From assembly GCF_007280555.1 (NCBI RefSeq), contig NZ_VKDB01000016.1:25938-89937 (forward strand): 64,000 nt of DNA, written 5' to 3'. Positions 47,089-55,667 of the stretch are shown here, one piece after another. The stretch's first letter is position 1. Every line of letters begins with the position of its first letter. The notes beneath the pieces are model-generated. The model was not told where the DNA came from, ran no database searches, and saw only the letters and a list, made by a program, of their open reading frames with translations. The stretch is from Deinococcus detaillensis (GTDB lineage: Bacteria > Deinococcota > Deinococci > Deinococcales > Deinococcaceae). The translations under genes and the position numbers were made by a program.

Positions 47089-48132
47089 ATGAACAACACC
47101 ATCCGCAAAGAATTTGGTTTTGCCGGCATCATCACGGTTGTGGCGGTGGCTTTGGCCATGTGGTACGGCTTTCGTACCGGCGGCTGGGAGCGTGCCCTCA
47201 ACGATATGTTGATCGTGCTGGTGCTGGGCGTCATGGAAATTTCGCTGAGCTTCGACAACGCCGTGATCAACGCCTCCGTCCTCAAGAACATGTCGGCCAA
47301 ATGGCAACAGAGATTTTTGGTGTGGGGCATTTTGATCGCGGTGGTGGGAATGCGGCTGATTTTCCCGCTGGCCATCGTGGCGATCAGCTCGGGCCTCGGC
47401 TTTTTTGAAGTGGGCAACTTGGCCCTCAACAGCCCGGAGAAGTACGCCCTCGAACTCGAGAAGTCCACCGTGACCATCAGCGCTTTTGGCGGGGTCTTTC
47501 TTTTGATGGTGGCGCTCAATTACTTTATCGACACTGAAAAAGACGAACACTGGCTGATGCCCGAAAGCCGCCTGGCAGGGCTGGCCCGCGTCGAAGCGGT
47601 GCAAGTCATTATTGCCATGGTGGCGCTGATGGGTCTGATCTTTACGGTGGTGCCGGTCGAGCAGCGCTTGGCGGCCATGTCGGCGGGTCTGGTGGGCTTG
47701 CTGATCTACTTGGCGGTCAATGCCCTCGGCGGCCTGTTTGACGTAGACAATATGGCGGCCAAAGCGGGCGCGGCGGGATTTGCCTCGTTCATGTACTTGG
47801 AAGTGCTGGACGCCAGCTTCTCGCTCGACGGCGTGATCGGAGCCTTTGCCATCACCAAAGAAATCGTGATCATTTCGGCGGGCTTGGCGATTGGCGCGGT
47901 GTTCGTGCGTTCGATCACCCTGTTTTTGGTCCACCAAGGCACGCTGGCGCAGTACCGCTTCCTCGAGCACGGCGCTCACTACGGCATTCTGGCACTGTCG
48001 CTGATCATGTTGTATTCCATGAGCGGCGCTCACGTGCCGGAAGTGGTGACCGGGCTGATCGGCGTGGCGTTTATCGTGGCGTCTATTTTGGCGAGTTTGG
48101 CTGCCAACCGGCGCGAAAAGAGCCCGGGCTAA
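47089..48132 (+). CDS. DUF475/TerC-superfamily integral membrane protein
   Basis: A 347-residue protein with about nine helices. The TerC-superfamily motif MEISLSFDNAVINA lies in helix 2, and its mirror copy YLEVLDASFSLDGVIGAF comes later. The acidic residues are those thought to bind divalent metal, so manganese or calcium export is a reasonable inference. TerC is known to form a membrane complex with TerD proteins; here it follows the TerD set. A strong terminator closes the cluster. Confidence 0.9.
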   Translation: MNNTIRKEFGFAGIITVVAVALAMWYGFRTGGWERALNDMLIVLVLGVMEISLSFDNAVINASVLKNMSAKWQQRFLVWGILIAVVGMRLIFPLAIVAISSGLGFFEVGNLALNSPEKYALELEKSTVTISAFGGVFLLMVALNYFIDTEKDEHWLMPESRLAGLARVEAVQVIIAMVALMGLIFTVVPVEQRLAAMSAGLVGLLIYLAVNALGGLFDVDNMAAKAGAAGFASFMYLEVLDASFSLDGVIGAFAITKEIVIISAGLAIGAVFVRSITLFLVHQGTLAQYRFLEHGAHYGILALSLIMLYSMSGAHVPEVVTGLIGVAFIVASILASLAANRREKSPG

Positions 48133-48147
48133 ACTTACTCTCTTGCG

Positions 48148-48185
48148 AAGGCCGGACGCCCCCAAGGTGTTTCCGGCCTTTTTTA
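48148..48185 (+). terminator. terminator after the DUF475 gene
   Basis: AAGGCCGGA (48148-48156) pairs with TCCGGCCTT (48172-48180), followed by TTTTA. Confidence 0.9.
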
Positions 48186-48212
48186 TTGCGGCGCAGGCGC
48201 TAGCATCAGCTC

Positions 48213-48776
48213 ATGACCCCTCGACTCCTCTTCTTGCCCGGACTGGGCGGCGGCTCTCCTCAGCACTGGTACAGCCTCTGGCAAGCCAAATTCGGCGGCG
48301 TGCGGGTCGAGCAAGCCGACTGGAACGCGCCGACCCCTGAAAGCTGGGCGGCCCGCTTAAACGAAGCGGTGGAGGCCGCTACCGGCGAGGTGGTGCTGGT
48401 GGGCCACTCTGCCGGAGCGCTGATGATTACCCACTACGCCCGCCTCTACGCCGTACCAGAGCGGGTGCGCGGCGCGATTTTGGTTGCGCCCGCCGACCCC
48501 GAGCAAGAAGGGATGCTGGAAGCCGTGAGGGCGATGGCCCCCGTACCCATGCGGCCGCTGCCTTTTCCGGTGCTGGTAATTGCCAGCGAGAACGACCCCT
48601 ATCTGACGTTTGAGCGGGCCGAGGCTTTTGCCGAGGCGTGGGAAGCTGAGCTGGTCACGGTGGGTGAAGCGGGCCACATCAACCCGGCGAGTGGGCACGG
48701 CGAGTGGGAAGACGGCGAAATTTTGCTCAGTGAAGCGCTGCACGCTTGGACACCGCCGGACATCGTGCGCTTCTGA
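48213..48776 (+). CDS. RBBP9/YdeN family alpha/beta hydrolase
   Basis: A 187-residue serine hydrolase. LLFLPGLGGGSPQHWYSLWQ holds the oxyanion region, VLVGHSAGALM the nucleophile Ser, IASENDPYLTFERA the Asp and GEAGHINPASGHGEW the His, the complete RBBP9/YdeN set. The substrate is unknown. TAGCAT ends 6 nt before the ATG, giving a leaderless mRNA. Confidence 0.92.
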   Translation: MTPRLLFLPGLGGGSPQHWYSLWQAKFGGVRVEQADWNAPTPESWAARLNEAVEAATGEVVLVGHSAGALMITHYARLYAVPERVRGAILVAPADPEQEGMLEAVRAMAPVPMRPLPFPVLVIASENDPYLTFERAEAFAEAWEAELVTVGEAGHINPASGHGEWEDGEILLSEALHAWTPPDIVRF

Positions 48777-48923
48777 TTGGTGGAGTGTGGGCACAGCGTC
48801 ACTGGCCTGAGTTCTGAATAATCAGAATTCTGGCCTGCTTGAGTGCTGGGCAGCCTTCACCGCTTAATCACCTGCGCCGCGCCGCTTAAGCACAACGCGG
48901 CGGCACTCTGTATTCTAAAGGGC

Positions 48924-49610
48924 ATGACCGCATCCCTCCCCGGCCCCCAAACCCCTGAACCTGAGCGGCCTGAAGCCCAAACACAAGAAATCCAGCCGCC
49001 TGTCACCGCGCCAAAACCGCCGAAGCCCGCCGAGGAGTTGCACGCCCCGGCCGTCAATCCGCTGGTGTATCAGTTCGTGGTCTTGGGCATGAATTTGCCC
49101 CGCGTGCTGCGCGGCCAGTACATTCATACGCTGGGCCGCGAACATATTCCGCCACCCGGCAGCAAATTGATCGTGGCCGGAGCGCACGTTTCATCGCTTG
49201 ATCCTTTCCTGATCGCCAAAGTGATGCCAGGGCACTATGTCCAGTTCATGTCCAAAAAAGAGCTGTTCGGGCCGGTGATGGGCGACATTATCCGGGCGGG
49301 CGGGAGCTTTCCGGTGGACCGCTCCATCACCGATCTGGTGGCCATTCGCACCGCCCTGAGAATCCTCAAAGCAGACGGCACACTGGGCCTGTTTCCCGAA
49401 GGCACACGCGGCGGCGGCAACGGCCAGATGCAGGGCGGGGTGGGCTTGCTGGCCCTACGCGGCAAAGCCCCGGTGTTGCCGGTAGGCCTGCGGCAAGAAG
49501 GCAAGCGCTGGTTGGTGCGCTTCGGCCCACTGATCGAGCCAAAAGGCAGCATCAAAGACCTGACCGCTCAGATCGGCGCAGAGATTAGCCGGCTGAGCGG
49601 GCCGATTTAA
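48924..49610 (+). CDS. plsC: 1-acyl-sn-glycerol-3-phosphate acyltransferase (PlsC type)
   Basis: A 228-residue acyltransferase that adds the second acyl chain to lysophosphatidic acid. HVSSLDP is the H-x4-D catalytic motif, then SKKELFGPVMG, and LGLFPEGTRGG as substrate-phosphate motif. The first ~50 residues are Pro/Glu-rich and disordered. TATTCT is 7 nt before ATG 48924, and AAAGGG overlaps the spacer, so both leaderless and ribosome-site starts are possible. A frame from 48843 is rejected. Confidence 0.92.
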   Translation: MTASLPGPQTPEPERPEAQTQEIQPPVTAPKPPKPAEELHAPAVNPLVYQFVVLGMNLPRVLRGQYIHTLGREHIPPPGSKLIVAGAHVSSLDPFLIAKVMPGHYVQFMSKKELFGPVMGDIIRAGGSFPVDRSITDLVAIRTALRILKADGTLGLFPEGTRGGGNGQMQGGVGLLALRGKAPVLPVGLRQEGKRWLVRFGPLIEPKGSIKDLTAQIGAEISRLSGPI

Positions 49611-49630
49611 AGGTGCTCGACTTCAGCAGC

Positions 49631-50686
49631 TCAGCTTAACTGCTGCGCCTGCTCCCATTCATAAAAATCCGGCTTGTAAAACTCCAAGCGCACTTTTTTA
49701 TATTCTTTGGTGGAATACAAAATAGCGTGGTCAAACGGCGCGACCTCGTCGTGAATGGCCTGAATCTTGCCGAAGGCTTCTTCCTTGCTGCGTCCGTGAA
49801 CCATCGTGAAGATGGTGTAGGGCCATTCGGGATAAGTGGGGCGCAAATAACAGTGCGACACTGCTTTGAAGCCGGCCATCTCCTGCCCGATTTCGGCGAC
49901 TTGTTCCTGCGGCACCGCCCACACGCCCATGGCGTTGAAGGTGAAGCCCGCCGATTGGTGCTTGAGCACCGCGCTGATGCGCCGCAGAGCACCCGCAGCC
50001 TTCATCTGATCGGCGTGGGCGGCCACTTCCTCGATACTCAAACCCAGCGCAGCGCAGGCGTCGGCATACGGCTCCTCGGTGATCGGCAAATCCTTTTGAA
50101 ACTCCACCACGAAACGTTTATCCAGCTCGGTCACGGCGTAGCCGATATTGCGCTGAGCGCTGGTGTACTGCGGCTTGCTCTTGGCGTTCCAAGCTTCGTT
50201 GCCGGTCATGTCAAACTCCACCCCGATCTTGTAGAGGTGCAAGGTGGGCATTAAGCGGGTGAGTTTGGCTCCCGATAAGGCGTGCAGGCGGTCAACGTGG
50301 GCGGCAAGGTCGCTCTCCGGCGGCACGGCGATGGTGTACCACAAATTAAAGTCGTGGTTGCGCTTGTAGTTGTGGCTCACGCCGGGGTGCTGATTGACGA
50401 TTTCCGCGCCCGCGTCGAGCTGTTCTTCGTCATAGACAGCAGCCACCAAACTCGATTGATAGCCCAGCGTACGGGTATCGAAAATAGCGCTGACTTGGCG
50501 CAGCACGCCGCTGGCCTTGACTTCGCGCAAAATGGTGAGCGCTTCAGCTTCGCTCAGGCCCACTTCCTGCGCCAGCACCGCGTAGGGGCGCTGCACCAGC
50601 GGGATGTCTTTTTGGATGCGGTTGAGCAGCAGTTCGCGCAGCGTCGGCGCGGCGACCGGCGTGGGAATCAGAGCAGGAGCAGTCAT
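49631..50686 (-). CDS. Lrp/AsnC-family protein, fused AhbA/AhbB (siroheme decarboxylase)-like
   Basis: A 351-residue protein of two tandem units, each an HTH plus an AsnC-like ligand domain. The first has HNYKRNHDFNLWYTIAV, the second VSHCYLRPTYPEWPYTIFTMVHG; these His/Tyr motifs are those of siroheme decarboxylases (AhbA/AhbB, NirD/L/G/H). Such enzymes usually occur as two separate proteins; here one chain holds both. They convert siroheme to didecarboxysiroheme in the alternative haem or d1 haem pathway. No other pathway genes are near. TAGGCT is 6 nt before the ATG. Confidence 0.82.
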   Translation of the reverse strand: MTAPALIPTPVAAPTLRELLLNRIQKDIPLVQRPYAVLAQEVGLSEAEALTILREVKASGVLRQVSAIFDTRTLGYQSSLVAAVYDEEQLDAGAEIVNQHPGVSHNYKRNHDFNLWYTIAVPPESDLAAHVDRLHALSGAKLTRLMPTLHLYKIGVEFDMTGNEAWNAKSKPQYTSAQRNIGYAVTELDKRFVVEFQKDLPITEEPYADACAALGLSIEEVAAHADQMKAAGALRRISAVLKHQSAGFTFNAMGVWAVPQEQVAEIGQEMAGFKAVSHCYLRPTYPEWPYTIFTMVHGRSKEEAFGKIQAIHDEVAPFDHAILYSTKEYKKVRLEFYKPDFYEWEQAQQLS

Positions 50687-50792
50687 GCACTCAGCCTAAC
50701 AGCCTCCTCACAGTAAAACGTCCTTGAATCGTCTGCTTACGGAGCCGTTCTCTTGGGTGTTCAGCCATTTTGAGCACTTCTTGACCGAACGT

Positions 50793-51311
50793 TCAGTCAG
50801 CCGACACATCCTGAATGCGGCCCATATTATCGACATGGCGCAGACTTTGTTTCAATTGATTCAATTCTAAATCGCTCAACTCCAAGTTCCCCAGCTCCAT
50901 GTGGTGCAGTTCTTGGGCCAGCGCCGCCAAAGAAGTCTGGGCCAGCCGAGCTTCCAAAGCCGCTTGCGCCTCGGCACAGATTTGCCCCAGCGCGGCCTGA
51001 ATGTGCCGTCCCACCGTGCAGTCTTCGCTGGGATGCTCATGGAGAGCGATCAAGCGCTCTGGGGGCTGTACCGCTTGGTAAATGTCTAGCAAGCTGATCT
51101 GGTCGGCGGCCCTCGCCAGCTTGAGGCCAGTCACGCCCTGCTGCGAGCACACCAATCCGGCGCGGCGCATCATGCTGCTAATGCCGCGCACGATCACCGG
51201 ATTGACGCCCACGCTGCACGCCAGCTTTTCGGAGCTCATGGACTGTTCCGGATAAAGACTGAGCAGCGCCAGCACGTGCGAGGCCACCGAAAAGCGGCTG
51301 GAAACCGTCAT
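50793..51311 (-). CDS. Rrf2 family transcriptional regulator
   Basis: A 172-residue winged-helix regulator. It starts with SRFSVASHVLALLSLYP, followed by the recognition helix region GVNPVIVRGISSMMRRAGLV and the wing SQQGVTGLKLARAADQISLLDIYQAV. Only two cysteines (DCTVGR, QICAEA) lie where IscR/NsrR have three, so an Fe-S cluster is doubtful. A palindrome just upstream of the ATG suggests autorepression. It precedes no obvious operon partner. Confidence 0.9.
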   Translation of the reverse strand: MTVSSRFSVASHVLALLSLYPEQSMSSEKLACSVGVNPVIVRGISSMMRRAGLVCSQQGVTGLKLARAADQISLLDIYQAVQPPERLIALHEHPSEDCTVGRHIQAALGQICAEAQAALEARLAQTSLAALAQELHHMELGNLELSDLELNQLKQSLRHVDNMGRIQDVSAD

Positions 51312-51323
51312 AAGCTGCGCCTC

Positions 51324-51339
51324 AACATGTCAGCATGTT
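51324..51339 (-). promoter_or_regulatory. palindromic operator before the Rrf2 gene
   Basis: AACATG and CATGTT flank TCAG, an exact 6-bp inverted repeat 13-28 nt upstream of the start. It overlaps a possible -10 region, TAACAT. Confidence 0.55.
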
Positions 51340-51408
51340 ACTTACAGGCTGCGCTGAAGTCAAGCCAGTGCAGTCAAAGCAACGGAGCCGGTTGAGCGCG
51401 GCAAAACG

Positions 51409-51807
51409 TTACTGGAGCTGCGCCATCACTTCAATTTCGACCATCACGTCACGCGGGAGGCGGGCGACCTGCACCGTCGAGCGGGCCGGATAGGGAGCTT
51501 TGAAATACTCGGCGTAGACGGCATTCATGGCCGCGAAGTTGTTCATGTCGCTCAGAAATACGGTGGTTTTGACCACGTCGCCAAAATCCGCACCCGCTTC
51601 CGCCAGCAGGGCCGCCAAGTTGTCAAATACTTGCTTACTCTGCTCGGCGATGCCGCCTTCGACAAGGTGGCCTGCGGGCGTCAGCGGAATTTGGCCGCTG
51701 GTGATAAGCAGGTTGCCGAAGCGCACCGCTTGGCTGTACGGCCCGATGGCGGCGGGGGCTTTGGCAGTCGAGATCACACGTTTGGCCGGGCGAGATGAAT
51801 CGGTCAT
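51409..51807 (-). CDS. ridA: RidA family enamine/imine deaminase
   Basis: A 132-residue RidA/YjgF protein that hydrolyses reactive enamines such as 2-aminoacrylate, often produced by threonine and serine dehydratases like IlvA. Signature parts are KAPAAIGPYSQAVRFGNLLITSGQIP, QVFDNLAALLAEAGADFGDVVKTTVFL and the Arg in PARSTVQVARLPRDVMVEIEV. TACAAT sits 6 nt before ATG 51807, a clear leaderless layout. Confidence 0.95.
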   Translation of the reverse strand: MTDSSRPAKRVISTAKAPAAIGPYSQAVRFGNLLITSGQIPLTPAGHLVEGGIAEQSKQVFDNLAALLAEAGADFGDVVKTTVFLSDMNNFAAMNAVYAEYFKAPYPARSTVQVARLPRDVMVEIEVMAQLQ

Positions 51808-51813
51808 GGCTTC

Positions 51814-51819
51814 ATTGTA
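51814..51819 (-). promoter_or_regulatory. -10 box, leaderless ridA
   Basis: TACAAT on the minus strand, 6 nt before the ATG. Confidence 0.6.
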
Positions 51820-51886
51820 GCGGGCGTGTGAAACCTTGATCCAAACTCGCCTTCTTGCCGCGACCTGCCGCCCACTTTCCCAAACC

Positions 51887-52975
51887 TCAATTCAAATCTT
51901 GCTGGTCTTTTGGCGGCCCCGAAGTTTTTTTCAGCCGCAACGCTTGAGGCAAGGCCTGCTGAAGGCGGCGTTGGCTGTGCCACTTCATCCACAGCAGCAC
52001 GCCGATGAGCACCGCCGCCGAGACCGACAAAATGAAGGTGCGCTCCTCTTGAAACAGCAGCGCTCCCATCAAGGCAAAGTACACCAAGGCCAGCGCCGCG
52101 TAGACCAGCGGGCTGCTGCCCTTGCGGCTGCCCAGCAAGACATCGATATAAATCGGGCCGTCGTTTTGGCGCGGCGGCAAGCTGTAGCTCGGTAGGGGTT
52201 GCTGGCTGTCCACGTCAACCACCACCGCCGTGACGTTGTCGGGGCCGCCCAGCGAATTGGCGGCGTCCACCAATCGCTGCACCGTGATCGCCGGCGGCAG
52301 CCCCCAGCCCAACATGGCCTTGAGATCGTGCTCCTCGACCACGCCACTCAGGCCGTCACTGCACAGCATCAAGCGGTCGCCTTGTTTGAGCGCAAACCCG
52401 TACAGCTCTAGGCGCACCCGTTCTTCGCCGCCCAGCGCGTTGCTCACCACACTGCGCCATTGGTGCTCACGCGCCTCGGCTTCGGTGAGGTGGCCCAGCC
52501 GCACCTGCTCGGCCACCCACGAATGGTCTTCGGTGAGGCGGGTCAGCTCGCCGCCGCGCAGCAGGTAAGCCCGCGAATCGCCAACGTGGGCCAGCAGCGC
52601 CGCGCCCTTGTCGATGGCCAGCGCCACCAAAGTGGTGCCCATGCCAACATATTCGCCAACCGCGTGGTGCATCACTTCGAGGTTGGCCGCCTGCACCGCT
52701 TCGGCGAGCCGCTCCGGCGGACGTTTGCGGCCTTTGAGGAAGGTGTTGCCCAGCGCATCGAGGGCCAAGTTGGCGGCCAGCTCGCCCGCCGCGTGCCCGC
52801 CCATTCCGTCAGCAACAGCGTAAAGCCCGCCCGAAAGCGACTCCACCGCCAAACCCGCGTCCTGATTGACGCTGCGCTGCCGACCCTTATCGGTCAACAA
52901 GCCAGACAACAAAGGAGAAGTCGCGCTGCGGCGCATAAACAGAGTATAGATTGACGGCGGGTGCGAGGTGGCCAT
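51887..52975 (-). CDS. PP2C-type serine/threonine phosphatase
   Basis: A 362-residue metal-dependent phosphatase of the Stp/PphA type. Motifs: [45 protein letters not shown] and [12 protein letters not shown] supply all metal Asp residues. Two helices near the C-terminus (about residues 285-330) anchor it to the membrane, with a short basic tail. Two starts are supported: ATG 52975 has AAAGGAG at 7 nt, and ATG 52936 has TATACT at 6 nt. It probably opposes Ser/Thr kinases such as the one at 0.5 kb. Confidence 0.92.
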   Translation of the reverse strand: MATSHPPSIYTLFMRRSATSPLLSGLLTDKGRQRSVNQDAGLAVESLSGGLYAVADGMGGHAAGELAANLALDALGNTFLKGRKRPPERLAEAVQAANLEVMHHAVGEYVGMGTTLVALAIDKGAALLAHVGDSRAYLLRGGELTRLTEDHSWVAEQVRLGHLTEAEAREHQWRSVVSNALGGEERVRLELYGFALKQGDRLMLCSDGLSGVVEEHDLKAMLGWGLPPAITVQRLVDAANSLGGPDNVTAVVVDVDSQQPLPSYSLPPRQNDGPIYIDVLLGSRKGSSPLVYAALALVYFALMGALLFQEERTFILSVSAAVLIGVLLWMKWHSQRRLQQALPQALRLKKTSGPPKDQQDLN

Positions 52976-53317
52976 ACTGCTGCTCCTTTGAGTGACGTAG
53001 AGAGAAGGCACCGATCATGCACAGGCGCGGATCAGGGCAGGGAGCGCGGACGGCTCCGAACTGGTGGCTATTGGGCTTGTCAGAATTTTGACAGAACTAA
53101 GACTGATGATAGAGGGTTAGGCCGCTGGCGGTGTGGGCCTCCTAACGGTTGGCCCTGAATCCAGCGGGGGAAGTGGGGGGAGAAGATACGGCCTTGCTCC
53201 TCAGTCGAGCATGAGCACTGACTGAGTCAAGGATAAACAGTCTACCCTTTCAGATTTCTGAATGCATTTTAAGACAGGTAATCCAGCCCATCCCCAGCCT
53301 TAATCCAGGCCATGAAG
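52976..53317. other. 342-bp region without a recognised gene
   Basis: This holds upstream DNA of the PP2C gene and the 3' flank of the small gene at 53318. I see a TGTCA/TGACA inverted repeat (53078-53093) with a TTGACA-like hexamer, which could be an operator. Short frames here lack a ribosome site and do not resemble proteins. Confidence 0.5.
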
Positions 53318-53575
53318 TCACGGCGTTTGACCGCCTTCTCCAATCGCCGCCCGCACTTCAAAGCTCCAGTGCTGATAGCCCTGCGGGATGTCAAGTACTG
53401 GCACCTCACCTTCCCAGTGGCTTTCGAGCAGCCACACACCCGGCTGCGTGGGCGCGGCGAGCAGATATGCGCCGAGCAGACCCGGCTGCGGGCCGAGCCG
53501 CTGCAAAAAGGCCAGCAAAGTGCCTTCAGCTTGCTGGCCCCGCCCTTCAAGGTAGTGAATGTGCTTGGGGTGCAT
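53318..53575 (-). CDS. small protein, ABM-like (85 aa)
   Basis: A small protein that lies 15 nt after the Crp/Fnr gene and on the same strand. The pattern LAFLQRLGPQPGLLGAYLLAA and VWLLESHWEG resembles the dimeric alpha-beta barrel of antibiotic-biosynthesis monooxygenase (ABM) domains, but without a clear active-site residue. Function is unknown. Co-transcription with the regulator is likely from spacing. An overlapping frame of similar length in another phase lacks any pattern and was left out. Confidence 0.6.
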   Translation of the reverse strand: MHPKHIHYLEGRGQQAEGTLLAFLQRLGPQPGLLGAYLLAAPTQPGVWLLESHWEGEVPVLDIPQGYQHWSFEVRAAIGEGGQTP

Positions 53576-53590
53576 TTTACCGCGCCGCTC

Positions 53591-54286
53591 TTACTGGCCG
53601 GTTTCGATGTAGCGCTTGAGGGCGTCCATCCGCACGATAATCGGCGTTCGGGGGCGCACGATGGCTCCGCCCTGCTTGAGCTTACTCAGGCTGTGGCTCA
53701 CCGTTTCGCGGGTGGCTCCCACCATCCGGGCAATATCTTCCTGATTGAGGCGCAAGCTCAGCTCCACGCCCTGCGGATGTGGACGGCCAAACTCACGCGC
53801 GAGGCGGTAGAGCAAGCTGGCGACCCGTTCAGGTGCGCTGTAGGCGCTGACCTCGGCGCTCCACGACTGGGCCTCGAACAACCGGGCGGCCATCAACCGA
53901 ATCAGCTTCATGGCCAGGTCGGGCTTGGCGGTGAGCAATTTTTGCAGCTCCCCACGCGGCAAGACGATCAGGGTGGTGCGCTCGAGCGTTTCAGCCTGGG
54001 TGGGGCGGCGCTCTTCAGGTTGCAATAGCAGCTCACCGAAAGTGTCATGCTGACCCACCACGCTGAGAATGGCTTCTTTGCCGTTGGGAAAAAGCTTGCT
54101 GATCTTGACTAGGCCGGAGCGCACAAAGTAGAGGGCGTCCGCCGGATCATCCATGCGGTAGATGACTTCGCCGGACTGGTAAGAGCGGTAGGGCGTCGCA
54201 GCAGCCACTTTTTCCAGCTCAGCCAGCTCTAAATCTGCGAACAGCTCCGTGCGCTTGAGGTGCCATACCAGACTGGGATAATTCAT
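53591..54286 (-). CDS. Crp/Fnr family transcriptional regulator
   Basis: A 231-residue regulator with an N-terminal cyclic-nucleotide-binding barrel (YRSYQSGEVIYRMDDPADALYFV, HDTFGELLLQPEERR) and C-terminal HTH (LNQEDIARMVGATRETVSHSLSKLKQGGAI). No N-terminal Cys cluster, so it is not an FNR oxygen sensor. The barrel has FGELLL, close to the cAMP pocket, but cAMP binding is unproven. AAGGAC precedes the ATG. Related Deinococcus proteins act in stress response; identity with one of them is not shown. Confidence 0.93.
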   Translation of the reverse strand: MNYPSLVWHLKRTELFADLELAELEKVAAATPYRSYQSGEVIYRMDDPADALYFVRSGLVKISKLFPNGKEAILSVVGQHDTFGELLLQPEERRPTQAETLERTTLIVLPRGELQKLLTAKPDLAMKLIRLMAARLFEAQSWSAEVSAYSAPERVASLLYRLAREFGRPHPQGVELSLRLNQEDIARMVGATRETVSHSLSKLKQGGAIVRPRTPIIVRMDALKRYIETGQ

Positions 54287-54401
54287 GATTGTCCTTAGGA
54301 TAGCTCAAGCAGGCTTAAAAAATCCGAAGTGCAGCGGCTTCCCCAAGTGTACAGCTCGTCAGTCTACCGACTGGCCTGGGCTGCCGGCTGGTCTGAGGCG
54401 C

Positions 54402-55013
54402 TCATGCCAAACGCTTGGCCGCCTCGACCACCCCCGGCGTGACGTGGAAGGTGCGCCACAGCAACCGGGCCGCGTAACTGCGGTGCGGCTGCCAACCTCG
54501 CACCACCGCCGCGTGATCTTGGTCAGGGTAATACTGCGCCAGCGCTTTTCGCAGCGCCAAGTCCCCGAAACTAAAAACGTCGGGGCGGGCCAATGCGAAG
54601 AGCAAAAACATCTCCGCCGTCCAGCGGCCAATCCCAGGCAAGACGGTCAGCGCAGCAATCACCGCTTCATCGTCCAAGCCGGCCAAGTGAGCGAAGTCAA
54701 TCTGGCCGCTTTGCTCGGCGGCGGCAATGGCCTGCACGGTGCGGACTTTGGCCCACGACAGGCCCAGCGCCCGCAACGTTTCCGGCACGGCGCTGAGCAG
54801 AGAAGCGGAGTCAAAATTGTCGGTGGCCGCCGCCACCCGCTCGGCAATGGCCGCCGCCGCTTTGACAGAGAGCTGCTGGGCGTTGACGCTGCGGATCAGC
54901 GACGCCAGCGGGTCGGCGGCGGGCGGCAACTCCGGCAGCGGGCCAGCTTCCAGCAGCGGGATCAGCGCCGGGTCGCGGGCCAGGGCGAGGTGGGCAGCGG
55001 GCAAACGGGGCAT
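54402..55013 (-). CDS. alkA: DNA-3-methyladenine glycosylase II (AlkA type)
   Basis: A 203-residue helix-hairpin-helix glycosylase that excises alkylated purines. The HhH is VLPGIGRWTAEMFLLF, and the catalytic Asp lies in DVFSFGDLALRKAL. SVNAQQLSVKAAAAIAERV is the conserved early helix. It is shorter than E. coli AlkA because the N-terminal TBP-like domain is absent, as in the compact AlkA forms. CATACT is 6 nt before ATG 55013; a longer frame to 55091 is rejected. Confidence 0.92.
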   Translation of the reverse strand: MPRLPAAHLALARDPALIPLLEAGPLPELPPAADPLASLIRSVNAQQLSVKAAAAIAERVAAATDNFDSASLLSAVPETLRALGLSWAKVRTVQAIAAAEQSGQIDFAHLAGLDDEAVIAALTVLPGIGRWTAEMFLLFALARPDVFSFGDLALRKALAQYYPDQDHAAVVRGWQPHRSYAARLLWRTFHVTPGVVEAAKRLA

Positions 55014-55139
55014 GCAGGCAGTATGCCAAAAGCAGAGCGCCGAGCAGCCACGCCTGCCCCGGGCGCTGAACTGACGGTTTCCTGACAGCATTGCAACGCG
55101 CTGCGCTTTCTCCTCACCTCGGCTTGTTACCCTAGATGG

Positions 55140-55634
55140 ATGAAGATTTTCTCACTTTTTGCCGCCACCTTACTGCTAGGCGCTGCGCCAACCACTCAAG
55201 CCCAAACTGTCATCAACGGCGTGACTATCACCAAACCCGGCCAGAAGGCCGCCGCACCTACCCGCCGCACGGTTCCGGCGTTTGTGGATCAGAACATTCC
55301 CGCCGACTGGGTAGACGTTCGCGGGCGCGTCGCCACTGGCAGCGCCGGGCGCACCGATTTACCGGCAGGCAGCAAAGTGACGGTGGAACTGCGCGACATT
55401 ACCGTTCCGACTGCCGCCAAAACCTTGGTGAGCACCACCTTTCCCAGCGCCTCGCTGCCAGTCAGCTACCAACTCGTCTCCAGCCCACGCCGCTTTACCA
55501 GCAGCGGGCAATACGCCGTGCGGGTGAGCGTCAACAACGCGGCGGGCAAACTGATTTACAGCAATACGGTTCAGCAGCTCATCAATCCCGCCGCCAAGCG
55601 CATTCTGGCCGACATGCGGGTCAGCGCTCCGTAA
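55140..55634 (+). CDS. YbaY-like secreted protein
   Basis: A 164-residue exported protein. Residues 1-22 are a signal peptide ending TQAQ. The mature domain VDVRGRVATGSAGRTDLPAGSKVTVELRDIT resembles the YbaY/YscW beta-sandwich, here without the lipobox of most family members. It would sit in the periplasm or envelope. TACCCT is 6 nt before the ATG at 55140, and no ribosome site is seen. Confidence 0.8.
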   Translation: MKIFSLFAATLLLGAAPTTQAQTVINGVTITKPGQKAAAPTRRTVPAFVDQNIPADWVDVRGRVATGSAGRTDLPAGSKVTVELRDITVPTAAKTLVSTTFPSASLPVSYQLVSSPRRFTSSGQYAVRVSVNNAAGKLIYSNTVQQLINPAAKRILADMRVSAP

Positions 55635-55667
55635 TGCAGCAACCCTAGCGCAACCAACTGCTCCGTT

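Noticed and set aside
47040..47090. yybP-ykoY manganese riboswitch (GGGGAGTA near the start codon)
   Set aside because: In that riboswitch GGGGAGUA begins the aptamer. Here it lies next to the ATG, leaving no room for the other conserved elements; it is a ribosome site.
48812..48842. TTCTGA/TCAGAA hairpin after the alpha/beta hydrolase gene
   Set aside because: Short AT-rich stem without a T-run; too weak to call a terminator or repeat.
53078..53093. TGTCA/TGACA inverted repeat as a radiation/desiccation response motif
   Set aside because: The RDRM palindrome has the arms almost touching and ATG/CAT outer bases; here the arms are about 6 bp apart and the outer bases do not match.
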